A DNA stretch of 64,000 nt from CBDAPE01 sp965198325 (lineage in GTDB: Bacteria > Pseudomonadota > Alphaproteobacteria > UBA828 > JAPUJA01). The DNA lies in the NCBI GenBank assembly GCA_965198325.1, contig CBDAPE010000018.1, forward strand, positions 434,001 through 498,000, in the 5' to 3' direction. This document shows positions 16,115 through 23,015 of the stretch, in pieces. Below the pieces are notes generated by a model that searched no databases, was not told the DNA's origin, and worked only from the letters and a program-made list of their open reading frames with translations. Numbering within the stretch: the stretch's first letter is position 1; the number at the start of each line of letters is the position of its first letter. A program made the translations under genes and the position numbers.

Positions 16115-17598
16115 CTCCCGCCGGCCCCGAAATCGTCCCAGGTAAACAAGGCGTCGAGGGGAATGCCCCGGGCCGCGAGGTTGTCGGCCGCGCCCTCCAG
16201 CCGGTCGACCAGGGTCAGCACGCAGACCACCGAACAGCCGATCGCTTCCACCGCATCGACCGCCTTGAGAACCGACCCGCCGGTGGTGGTGACGTCCTCG
16301 ACCAGAACCACCCGGGAGTTGTCGGCGATGTTGCCTTCGATCGAGCGGCGCAGGCCTCGCTCCTTTATGTCCTTGCGCACGAAGAAGGCGGGAATGGGGT
16401 GCTCGGGCCAGGACAGCGCGCAGACCGCCGCGACAATCGGAATACCGCCCACAGCCATGCCGCCAATTGCATCGAAGTTGAACGTGCCGAGGCGCTCCAA
16501 TACCGCGCGGCCGATCAGATGGGCGCCCTCGGGGTCAAGGAGGCTCGGTTTCATGTCGAAATAGAACGTGCTCGTCGCCCCTGAGGCGAGCTCGAACGCG
16601 CCGTCCTCGGCCTGGTTGAAGGATTTCTCCGTGATCAGGGCGAGCAGCCGGTCTTTCTGGGCGTCGGTAAACGGCATGGAATCTTCGGCGGCGCGTGGTG
16701 GGTTCACCCGACTATAGCGGCAAGCAGCTGGCGTGCAAGCGCGCCCGCCCGAGGCTTCGGCTTGCGCGTTTTCCGACGGCCGGCTGCCGTCCCTGAGCTC
16801 GTCCGCGGTCTTGATTTCCCGCAATTTTATGTTCTGGTCCCGCTCCTTTGGCAGGCCCAGCACGTTGACCGAAACGATATTGTCGAACAGATTCTCGGTC
16901 TCTTCGAAGAAATTACCCGGGTTGAAGAGCGGCGGCAGGTGCCAGTAGAGCCGGTAGTCGAGCGCGAACAGGGCGGCCAGCAGGGCTTCGGATTTCTCTT
17001 TCCGGTCGTTCTCCAGATAGAGCACGGGGCGGTGGCGCTTGATCGTCTCCGTGGCCCCGGCGACGGCTTCGCCCTCCATGCCCTCGACGTCGAGCTTGAT
17101 GAAATGACAGGCCGGCAAGTCCAGGGAATCGATGGTTACGATAGGAACCCTCTCGCCCGTCTCGTTCTGGCCCAGGGCGAGCCCGCCGAAATTGCTGTCC
17201 ACATCGTAGTCGATCGGTGGGATCAGAACGGTTCCGGGCTCCCGCCCCAGTGCCCCATGCATGGCGCGCACGTTGGCAACGGCATTGAGTGCGAGGTTGG
17301 CGCAGAGCAGCTGGTGAACGATCCGTTGGGGCTCGAAGGCGATTACGGCGCCTTTTGGTCCGACGATAGAGCTCAAGGGCAGGCTATGGGCGCCGATGTT
17401 GGCGCCGCCGTCGATGGCGAGCGAGCCTTCGCGGATGATCTGGCGGAACAGGTCGACCTCCGCTTCGGAGAATTCGCCGTAGCGGTCGAACGAGCGGCCG
17501 ATATAGCGGTCCGAGATGAGATACGCCATATAGCCGTGGCGCACGCGTTTTAGCCGCACGCTGCCGGATTCGAGTAGACTCGTGGTCTCGACGCTCAT
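16111..17598 (-). CDS. pyrE: FkbM-type methyltransferase fused in frame to orotate phosphoribosyltransferase (PyrE)
   Basis: One uninterrupted 495-codon frame carries two unrelated domains. Residues 1 to about 275 are a class I SAM methyltransferase of FkbM type (LAIDGGANIGAHSLPL, VTIDSLDLP, FIKLDVEGMEGEAVAGA). Residues 308-495 are a complete PyrE (MPFTDAQKDRLLALITEKSF ... VVLVEDVTTTGGSVLKAVDAV, the PRPP motif) that makes OMP in pyrimidine synthesis. The intervening ~33 residues (NAQAEASGG...PPRAAEDS) look like translated spacer. An internal ATG at 16677 and a TATAGT box 34 bases before it could give free 188-residue PyrE. The sequence proves the open frame; whether a fusion protein accumulates is unknown. 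Confidence 0.85.
   Translation of the reverse strand: MSVETTSLLESGSVRLKRVRHGYMAYLISDRYIGRSFDRYGEFSEAEVDLFRQIIREGSLAIDGGANIGAHSLPLSSIVGPKGAVIAFEPQRIVHQLLCANLALNAVANVRAMHGALGREPGTVLIPPIDYDVDSNFGGLALGQNETGERVPIVTIDSLDLPACHFIKLDVEGMEGEAVAGATETIKRHRPVLYLENDRKEKSEALLAALFALDYRLYWHLPPLFNPGNFFEETENLFDNIVSVNVLGLPKERDQNIKLREIKTADELRDGSRPSENAQAEASGGRACTPAACRYSRVNPPRAAEDSMPFTDAQKDRLLALITEKSFNQAEDGAFELASGATSTFYFDMKPSLLDPEGAHLIGRAVLERLGTFNFDAIGGMAVGGIPIVAAVCALSWPEHPIPAFFVRKDIKERGLRRSIEGNIADNSRVVLVEDVTTTGGSVLKAVDAVEAIGCSVVCVLTLVDRLEGAADNLAARGIPLDALFTWDDFGAGGR
16711..16738 (-). promoter_or_regulatory. Candidate internal promoter for pyrE
   Basis: Reading the minus strand, TTGCAC at 16733-16738 is followed by a 16-base spacer and TATAGT at 16711-16716, which is 34 bases before the PyrE-domain ATG at 16677. 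The -10 matches the consensus at 5 of 6 positions; the -35 is weak. If used, it would express PyrE without the methyltransferase domain. Inferred from sequence alone. Confidence 0.4.
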
Positions 17599-17712
17599 GG
17601 CAAGGCCACGCTAGCACAGCTCGGTCTGCTGCGCGCCAGGGCCGGAGGGCTCTTTTGCGCTTGCCCGCCTTGAGGCAAACTGAATCGCGAGCGACGCCGA
17701 GGGAGGCGAGCG

Positions 17713-18294
17713 ATGGCGCCTGAGGACGAGTTCTTTGTCCGATTCTGGGGGGTGCGCGGGAGTATTCCGTGCCCCGAACCGGAAAACGCGCGCTATGGCG
17801 GTAACACGTCGTGCCTCGAGGTGCGCTGCGCGGGCCGGCTGTTGATCTTCGACGCCGGAACCGGCCTGTGCGCGCTCGGCCGGGCGCTCGCCGGCGCGGG
17901 CGAGCTGCCGCTTGATGCCGATCTCTTTTTCAGCCACACCCATCACGATCATGTCTGGGGTTGGAGCCATTTCGAGGCCCTTTGCGATCCCGCCGCCCGC
18001 CTGTCGGTGTGGGCGGGTCATCTGGGCGAGGCCGGCCCCATCGCGTCGGTCATGGACCGGGTCATGGCCGAGCCCGATTTTCCGGTCAATCGGCAGAGCT
18101 GCAAGGCGCAACTCGCCTGGCATGACTTCGCCGCCGGTGAAACCCTCGAGCCCCGTCCCGGCGTCGAACTCCGCACCGCGCCGCTCAATCACCCCAATGG
18201 CGCGACCGCCTATCGCATCGAGCATGGCGGGCGCTCGATCTGCTACCTGACCGACACCGAGCACGTGCCCGACCGGCCCGACGCCGAAATTTTG
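17713..18294 (+). pseudogene. Metallo-beta-lactamase-fold hydrolase, 5' part, split by IS1595-family element
   Basis: N-terminal 194 codons of a metal-dependent hydrolase. It opens MAPEDEFFVRFWGVRGSIPCPEPENARYGGNTSC, as in the MBL-fold family with FWGVRGSIP starts. The zinc motif HTHHDH is at residues 75-80, and the gene follows a good ribosome-binding site (GGGAGG). The reading frame is cut at DAEIL by the mobile element, whose 8-bp target duplication AAATTTTG occupies 18287-18294. Joined to 22758-23015, the gene would be a normal 279 residues. The remaining Asp and His metal ligands lie in the 3' part, so this half alone should be inactive. Function of the family member is unknown. Confidence 0.9.
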
Positions 18295-18319
18295 GGGACT
18301 TATATATTTAAGTGCCGAA
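18295..18319 (+). repeat. Left terminal inverted repeat of IS1595-family element
   Basis: Twenty-five bases starting GGGACTTATATATTTAAG and ending TGCCGAA, exactly matching the reverse complement of 22725-22749. The target duplication AAATTTTG lies immediately outside. Confidence 0.95.
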
Positions 18320-18324
18320 TTAGC

Positions 18325-18356
18325 TTGACGCAATCCGCCGTTTCCGGCACTATAAT
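18325..18356 (+). promoter_or_regulatory. Candidate transposase promoter
   Basis: A perfect TATAAT at 18351-18356 lies 20 bases before the transposase ATG. TTGACG at 18325-18330 is the nearest -35-like hexamer, but at a long 20-base spacing. Located just inside the left terminal repeat, where IS promoters are usual. Confidence 0.45.
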
Positions 18357-18376
18357 ATAAGAAAACGGAGGGGACG

Positions 18377-19321
18377 ATGGCACACAAGGCGCCCGGACAG
18401 TATTTTCGCGAAGGCATTTCTCTGATCGAGATTATCGGGATGTTCCCGGACGAACAGGCTGCCGAGAAGTGGTTCACGGAAGCACGCTGGCCCGACGGGC
18501 CGCACTGCCCGTACTGCGGCTCGGTCAATGTTCAATCCGGCACCGCTCACAAGACCATGCCGCACCGCTGCCGCGAAAAGGAATGCGCCAAGCGGTTCAG
18601 CGCCCGCATCGGGACGGCCCTTCAATCGTCGAAGCTTCCCTATCGGGTCTGGGCCATAGCGATTTATCTGGTCGCAACCAACATCAAGGGCGTCTCCAGC
18701 ATGAAGCTGCATCGGGATCTGAAGATTACGCAGAAGTCGGCATGGTTCTTGGCGCATCGCATTCGCGAGACGTGGGGCAATGAGGGCACCCCCTTCGGCG
18801 GCCCAGTGGAAGTAGATGAAACGTTCGTAGGCGGCAAAGAGCGGAATAAGCATGCAAAGAAGAAGCTCAAGGCGGGCCGTGGTGGCGTCGGCAAGGCAAT
18901 CGTGATCGGAGCGAAGGACCGTGCCACGAACGCCGTGAGCGCCGCCGTGATCGAGAATACGGACGCAGGGACGCTACAGGATTTCGTAGCCGATAACGCC
19001 GCCGATGACGCCACGATCTACACCGACGATCACGGCGGCTACAAGGGCCTTCCCTACGATCACGAGACGGTCAGGCACTCGGTCGGCGAGTACGTTGACG
19101 GGCAGGCCAGCACTAACGGGATCGAGAGCTTCTGGGCACTCCTGAAGCGCGGCTACCACGGAACCTACCACCACATGAGCGAGAAACACTTGGGACGCTA
19201 TGTGACGGAGTTCTCCGGTCGCCACAACGACCGGCGATCAGACACCATCGACCAGATGGTATTGATCGCTCGGGGGATGATCGGGAAGCGGTTGATGTAT
19301 AGGGAACTGGTGGCCGACTAG
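18377..19321 (+). CDS. IS1595-family transposase
   Basis: A 314-residue transposase. It has an N-terminal zinc ribbon (Cys44, Cys47, Cys65, Cys70 in CPYC ... CREKEC), then an ISXO2-type catalytic domain. Catalytic residues are visible as Asp147 (VEVDETFVGGKERN), Asp217 (IYTDDHGGY) and the Asn247/Glu250 region (STNGIESFWALLKRGYHGTYH), matching the DD(N/E) arrangement of this family. The ATG follows GGAGGGGACG, a strong ribosome-binding site. The gene is full length with no frameshift, so the element may still be mobile. Confidence 0.95.
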   Translation: MAHKAPGQYFREGISLIEIIGMFPDEQAAEKWFTEARWPDGPHCPYCGSVNVQSGTAHKTMPHRCREKECAKRFSARIGTALQSSKLPYRVWAIAIYLVATNIKGVSSMKLHRDLKITQKSAWFLAHRIRETWGNEGTPFGGPVEVDETFVGGKERNKHAKKKLKAGRGGVGKAIVIGAKDRATNAVSAAVIENTDAGTLQDFVADNAADDATIYTDDHGGYKGLPYDHETVRHSVGEYVDGQASTNGIESFWALLKRGYHGTYHHMSEKHLGRYVTEFSGRHNDRRSDTIDQMVLIARGMIGKRLMYRELVAD

Positions 19322-19408
19322 GATTCCATTTTTCTTCCCAAGATTCCATTATATGATTGATGGCCCATTGGATTCTGTGAGGGTCCCTCTAAACGAAGGA
19401 GGAACCCC

Positions 19409-19597
19409 ATGGAATGCACTGGATGGCCTAGAGTACCCATCACGATTCCACCAGCACCGACCGGGCTGCCGATTGAAGAGACAGAGCAGGCTCTTCTGGC
19501 TATTTGTCAGCCTTTATGGGCCGCATCGAAGGTTCCGGTTGTCGCATGGGGAAGTGACTTCGACGGCGTAGAGCTTCTTCCCCTGGCAAGTCAGTGA
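19409..19597 (+). CDS. Small passenger protein of IS1595 element, unknown
   Basis: A 62-residue ORF that I do not recognise (MECTGWPRVPITIPPAPTGL start, ends GSDFDGVELLPLASQ). It is listed because a near-perfect ribosome-binding site, AAGGAGG, sits 7 bases before the ATG. It lies 87 bases after the transposase on the same strand and converges on the winged-helix-like gene with a 4-base gap. No signal peptide or transmembrane segment. It could be a genuine small cargo protein or a chance ORF. Confidence 0.5.
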   Translation: MECTGWPRVPITIPPAPTGLPIEETEQALLAICQPLWAASKVPVVAWGSDFDGVELLPLASQ

Positions 19598-19601
19598 AAG
19601 A

Positions 19602-19925
19602 TTAACGCTGCAGCGTCTCCAAGAACTCTCGACCTTCATCAGTGATTGTATAGCCACCACCCTTGATATGGTCCAAATAACCGAGCGCAATAAAATTGCT
19701 CACATTGGAGTGGTGGGATTGTATGTTCCTCAGCAGTTGTTCCCACATGCACTCGCCAGGACGAGTGCTCGAATACGCACTATCTCCAGGCGTCAAGTCG
19801 ACGTAGTTGGGAATTTCGGCCCGGAGTTCGTCAAGGGTCACATAACCACCAGGTTTGGTTGCCGCAATCTCCATGACCGCCACAGACATTTCGTATTCGG
19901 TGGTTCTTCCAATTTTGCTGGTCAT
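19602..19925 (-). CDS. Winged-helix-like small passenger protein
   Basis: A 107-residue protein. Residues about 10-105 show an alpha/beta pattern with a probable recognition-helix region (WEQLLRNIQSHHSNVSNFIALGYL) followed by a beta wing and TITDEGREFLETLQR. This resembles the winged-helix N-terminal domains of Mrr-type restriction enzymes and similar DNA-binding modules (fold-level inference only). GGAGGTCTAG before the ATG is a good ribosome-binding site. It lies divergent from the methyltransferase-like gene with ~200 bases between them. A regulator of the cargo is possible. I see no nuclease domain attached. Confidence 0.65.
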   Translation of the reverse strand: MTSKIGRTTEYEMSVAVMEIAATKPGGYVTLDELRAEIPNYVDLTPGDSAYSSTRPGECMWEQLLRNIQSHHSNVSNFIALGYLDHIKGGGYTITDEGREFLETLQR

Positions 19926-20122
19926 CTAGACCTCCATGCGAATCGGGGGCCGGTTGACGCGACAATGCTCTTGGCTTTAGTGTCCGCCACGATGTATCGC
20001 CGTCCGCACCAGCCTCGGTCGTCAGAGGCCTACTCTATATCGTTATCGGCGACGGTCAACCCACCAACAGTTGCGTTCATGGGGAATCGCAAGCCGGAAG
20101 GAGCGGAAAAGGTGGAGGCAAA

Positions 20123-20716
20123 ATGGACAATACCTACAACCTAAGCGGCGGATTTCAGCCAACGATCAAGCGTAGGGCTGATCTGGATGGACCTGATTTC
20201 TACCCAACCCCACCGTGGGCGACCTACGCGTTGATTGACAACGAGCGCTTTGATGGCGATATCTGGGAGTGCGCCTGTGGTGATGGCGCAATGAGCAGCG
20301 TATTGGAGGAAACAAGTAACGCCGTTGAGAATTCCGACCTATACGATCGCGGCTTCGGGGAGGTGGGGCACGACTTTCTCACCACCACGAGGCGTCGGCA
20401 GAACATCATTACCAACCCGCCTTTTCACAGCGCCGAAGGATTTGTCGCCAGCGCTTTAACAAGCGCGGAAAATAAGTTTGCGTTGTTGTTAAGGCTCGCT
20501 TTTTTGGAGGGCGCCAACCGTGCCCAAACGATCTTCACAGTTCACCCACCGAGCCGGGTGTGGGTGTTCAGCGAACGGATCACATTCTACCCAAAAGGTG
20601 CGAAGCGCGCTGGGGGCGGAACAACTGCTTACGCCTGGATGGTTTGGGATAAAGACCATATTGGCGCAACTGAAATGGCTTGGTTCAAGCCTGGATACAA
20701 AAAGCGGTATAGTTAA
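20123..20716 (+). CDS. DNA N6-adenine-methyltransferase-like passenger protein
   Basis: A 197-residue SAM-dependent methyltransferase-like protein. It has DFYPTPPWATYALID near the start, a glycine-rich SAM motif (WECACGDGAMS, residues 48-57) and the catalytic NPPF tetrapeptide at residues 98-101 (NIITNPPFHSAEGFV). NPPF/NPPY is characteristic of amino-methyltransferases acting on adenine, cytosine N4 or glutamine. The short form with a PTPPWAT segment is reminiscent of phage-type orphan methylases. GGTGGAGG precedes the ATG. No restriction enzyme is encoded nearby, so it looks like an orphan. Some IS1595-group elements are known to carry methyltransferase passengers. Confidence 0.75.
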   Translation: MDNTYNLSGGFQPTIKRRADLDGPDFYPTPPWATYALIDNERFDGDIWECACGDGAMSSVLEETSNAVENSDLYDRGFGEVGHDFLTTTRRRQNIITNPPFHSAEGFVASALTSAENKFALLLRLAFLEGANRAQTIFTVHPPSRVWVFSERITFYPKGAKRAGGGTTAYAWMVWDKDHIGATEMAWFKPGYKKRYS

Positions 20717-20799
20717 TCGCTCAGCGACGCCAAATCTGTCAACCTATTCGTATAAGCTCCTTTCGCTTATTTCGCCCATGGTGCTCTCCCGACGTGAGT

Positions 20800-20961
20800 T
20801 CAGCCCTTGGTTTTGTCGGGCTCCCGGCGGGGAGCGCCGCCGCGCATGAGGGCGCGGCCCAGCTCTTCAGGCGTCGTGTCGATAGTCACGTCCTTTTCGA
20901 GTTCGGCCTTGCTGGGCTGGTAGCTGGACGGCTTCTCGGTCTTGGCCTGTTTGTTTTCCAT
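20800..20961 (-). CDS. Small charged passenger protein, unknown
   Basis: A 53-residue hydrophilic protein (MENKQAKTEKPSSYQPSKAE ... IDTTPEELGRALMRGG). GGAGAGACCG before the ATG is a good ribosome-binding site, and base composition is gene-like. It lies 59 bases downstream of the surface-lipoprotein gene on the same strand, so the two are probably co-transcribed. I recognise no domain; the 'TPEELGRALMRGG' segment is likely a short helix. The longer in-frame extension upstream overlaps the lipoprotein gene and is not coding. Confidence 0.6.
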   Translation of the reverse strand: MENKQAKTEKPSSYQPSKAELEKDVTIDTTPEELGRALMRGGAPRREPDKTKG

Positions 20962-21020
20962 CGGTCTCTCCTCTCTGTGGTGAGAGCGCCGCCAGAGCCA
21001 ACTGGCGGCGCTCGTGGTTT

Positions 21021-22112
21021 CTATTGCTTGAATCCGTAGTAGGCGCCGACGAAACCGCCTTCGCTCCCGTCGGATTCGGTCCATTCCGCACCCGCAGTGC
21101 CCGCGACCAGGCGCGGATCGCCCGAGGCATCGGGAATGTTCGAGAACTGGCCTCCCCACGAGCCTGTCGTGCTCGTGACATCGGTGCCGAGAATAACGAC
21201 TTCGACATCTTGAGATGTGAACCGTCCGCCCGAATCAAAAGACGCGGCGCCAAGGTCAATCCTAGCTGACACATTTCCGGAGAATCCTCTGGATTCACCA
21301 TTCGGCAAGACGAGTATCGCATCACCGCTCAAGCCTCCCGGACATCCGATGCAGCCGGATATGGTCCGGGCATCGAAATCGGCGGTGAGCGTCGTGGTGC
21401 CGGAGAACTCGCCGAACTCCACGCTTCCGCGCGGAACCTCGCCTTGTTGGCTACCGAACTCGTATGCGTAAAGGCCGCCTCCCGCGCCTTGGTAGCGGGC
21501 GGTTCCGAGGATTGGGATGACTGGTGATGCTCCAGACAGCTCGGGGCCGTCGGCGAATGCCCCGACCTCGACTCCCGTTATCCGTCCAGTTCCCACGTTT
21601 CCTTCGAGATGAAGCCAGTAGCCTCCCGCCAGATAGTCCAGGGGATCGTCGTTCTCCCATATGACGGCGACATTAGCGGCCGACAAGCTGTTGTTCGTAA
21701 AGTCGAGCAGCGTGTGGGAACGTCCTGAATATCCAATGATCCCGGGATTGGAATAACCTTTTTCGTATTCATGGGCCGAGGAATCGAGCGCGAGGCTGCT
21801 TCCGTCCTCCCGGGTTACGGTCAAGCTCACGTTGGTGCCGTCGAAAGTGGTTGAGGCGGCGTCAGTGGTCACTCCAGATACGCCATGATTTGACGATTGA
21901 GTCACGCTTCCAAATGCCGGAACCGAACGTGCCGCTTGCGATGTAGTGTCGTGCAGCCCGCTGGAATCCAAGGTGAAGGCGTCTGAGGGGCCGATTTTCA
22001 ACTCCGGGGAAGATGGGCTACTTCCGCCGCCTCCACCACCACCGCCTCCGCCTAAGCACGCTGTAAGAAACAGCAGACTGAGCGCGAGAGCGCTCCATCT
22101 GGTCACGTTCAT
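21021..22112 (-). CDS. TbpB-like (Slam-type) surface lipoprotein carried by the element
   Basis: A 363-residue lipoprotein. Signal peptide MNVTRWSALALSLLFLTAC with the lipid-modified Cys19 is followed by Leu and ten consecutive glycines, then a Ser/Pro spacer. Such Gly-rich tethers occur in TbpB, HpuA and fHbp-type surface lipoproteins. The C-terminal half has a beta-barrel pattern (GTTTLTADFDARTISG ... GSWGGQFSN ... GGFVGAYYGFKQ), resembling the TbpB C-lobe barrel. A four-cysteine-free body except for GCIGCPGG (possible disulfide). I chose ATG 22112 because AAAGGAG precedes it. No Slam translocon gene is in the window. Ligand unknown. Confidence 0.75.
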   Translation of the reverse strand: MNVTRWSALALSLLFLTACLGGGGGGGGGGSSPSSPELKIGPSDAFTLDSSGLHDTTSQAARSVPAFGSVTQSSNHGVSGVTTDAASTTFDGTNVSLTVTREDGSSLALDSSAHEYEKGYSNPGIIGYSGRSHTLLDFTNNSLSAANVAVIWENDDPLDYLAGGYWLHLEGNVGTGRITGVEVGAFADGPELSGASPVIPILGTARYQGAGGGLYAYEFGSQQGEVPRGSVEFGEFSGTTTLTADFDARTISGCIGCPGGLSGDAILVLPNGESRGFSGNVSARIDLGAASFDSGGRFTSQDVEVVILGTDVTSTTGSWGGQFSNIPDASGDPRLVAGTAGAEWTESDGSEGGFVGAYYGFKQ

Positions 22113-22508
22113 GGGATTCTCCTTTGACATTGCGATCCGGCCCCGGCTGGTGCCGGGTCGGTCGCCAAACAGTCGTCAGAGCAGAGGACTCCCGCCTATT
22201 TCCGCGAACGGTCTTCTATTGAGCGGGCGGCCCGACATGGACCGTCGCTCTGACGTGTTTGGCGATGCGGGAATTGTCGGGCCATAAGGGGGTCGGGGTC
22301 AACGTTAATGTTTAAGAGATTAACGAGGATAGCAGATTCAACCTTTTGCGCCGGCGCGCATTTTCAGCTATAACGCCAAAGCCCTCAGGAGGGAAACCCG
22401 AGGGCTTTGTGTTCAACCGCGAGCTTCGGCTGGCCACGCCTCTGCTTTGTCAAAAATAGCAAAGTAGGGAGTGGTGTCAAGTCGAGGCTCCAAAGTAGGG
22501 AGCCAACG
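22113..22508. other. Intergenic cargo region with hairpin and short direct repeats
   Basis: About 400 bases between the lipoprotein gene and the last small ORF. It contains an inverted repeat at 22378-22408 and the 11-base direct repeat AAAGTAGGGAG at 22461-22471 and 22492-22502, 31 bases apart. It presumably holds the lipoprotein promoter. No convincing coding frame. Confidence 0.5.
22378..22408. terminator. Terminator- or attenuator-like hairpin inside the element
   Basis: AAAGCCCTC and GAGGGCTTT form a perfect 9-bp stem around a 13-base loop. No long U tract follows on either strand, so it may be an attenuator or structural element rather than a true terminator. Confidence 0.4.
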
Positions 22509-22718
22509 ATGGCATACGCTTTGCCGGGGCGCCTGTACGACTTGCCGAAGGGCCAGCAACAAGCATACCTCAGATTACCTACCGAATATCAAATGGATTT
22601 GATTCTGCTCTTTGAGGAAAAGGGATATCTGCCGCCGGTGCGAAGATGGCCAATCCTCTTCGGACCGGAGCTTTCCTGCTATATAGAGCCAGAACCACAT
22701 GGCTGGATGCTGATGTAG
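22509..22718 (+). CDS. Small passenger protein near right end, unknown
   Basis: A 69-residue ORF starting MAYALPGRLYDLPKGQQQAY and ending EPEPHGWMLM, which I do not recognise. Its composition (charged and aromatic residues well mixed, no Ala/Arg shadow bias) looks protein-like. The GGGAG before the ATG is only a weak ribosome-binding site, and an in-frame upstream ATG at 22407 exists. It ends 6 bases before the right terminal repeat, so it is the last gene of the element. Confidence 0.45.
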   Translation: MAYALPGRLYDLPKGQQQAYLRLPTEYQMDLILLFEEKGYLPPVRRWPILFGPELSCYIEPEPHGWMLM

Positions 22719-22724
22719 CCAGCC

Positions 22725-22749
22725 TTCGGCACTTAAATATATAAGTCCC
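22725..22749 (-). repeat. Right terminal inverted repeat of IS1595-family element
   Basis: Perfect 25-base reverse complement of the left end, directly followed by the second copy of the target duplication AAATTTTG (22750-22757). Confidence 0.95.
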
Positions 22750-22757
22750 AAATTTTG

Positions 22758-23015
22758 GACCTGATCGAAAGCGCCGATCTGGTGATCTACGATTCGACCT
22801 ACACCGACGAGGAGTTTCCGGCCCATGTCAACTGGGGCCATTCGACCTGGCAGGAGGGCGTACGCCTGTGCGATGCGGCCGACGCGAAGACCTTCGTCGT
22901 CTTCCATCACGATCCCGGTCACGACGATCGCTTCATGGACCGGGTCGCCGAAGAGGTCGAAGCGATGCGAGCGGGTTCGATCGTCGCCAGCGAAGGGCTC
23001 GTGCTTGTCCCTTAG
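22758..23015 (+). pseudogene. Metallo-beta-lactamase-fold hydrolase, 3' part
   Basis: Continuation of the split gene at 17713: DLIESADLVIYDSTYTDEEF then VVFHHDPGHDDRFMD, carrying the second set of metal ligands (Asp of YDST, His of FHHDP). It is in the same frame once the element and one target repeat are removed. It has no start of its own with a ribosome-binding site, although an ATG-less TTG at 22755 could be misread as a start. The stop overlaps the convergent PH-like gene by 4 bases. Confidence 0.9.

Larger units (their letters stand above)
18295..22749 (+). mobile_element. IS1595-family transposable element with passenger genes (4,455 bp)
   Basis: The ends are perfect 25-bp inverted repeats (18295-18319 and 22725-22749) beginning GGGACTTATATATTTAAGTG. 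They are flanked by the 8-bp direct repeat AAATTTTG (18287-18294 and 22750-22757). An 8-bp duplication and the DD(N/E)-type transposase are typical of the IS1595 family. Excising the element plus one repeat rejoins the host MBL-fold gene without any frame change, so the insertion is recent or well preserved. Plain IS1595 elements are roughly 1 kb. This one also holds a methyltransferase-like gene, a winged-helix-like gene, a surface-lipoprotein gene and three small ORFs. The interior is visibly more AT-rich than the flanks. Confidence 0.93.
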
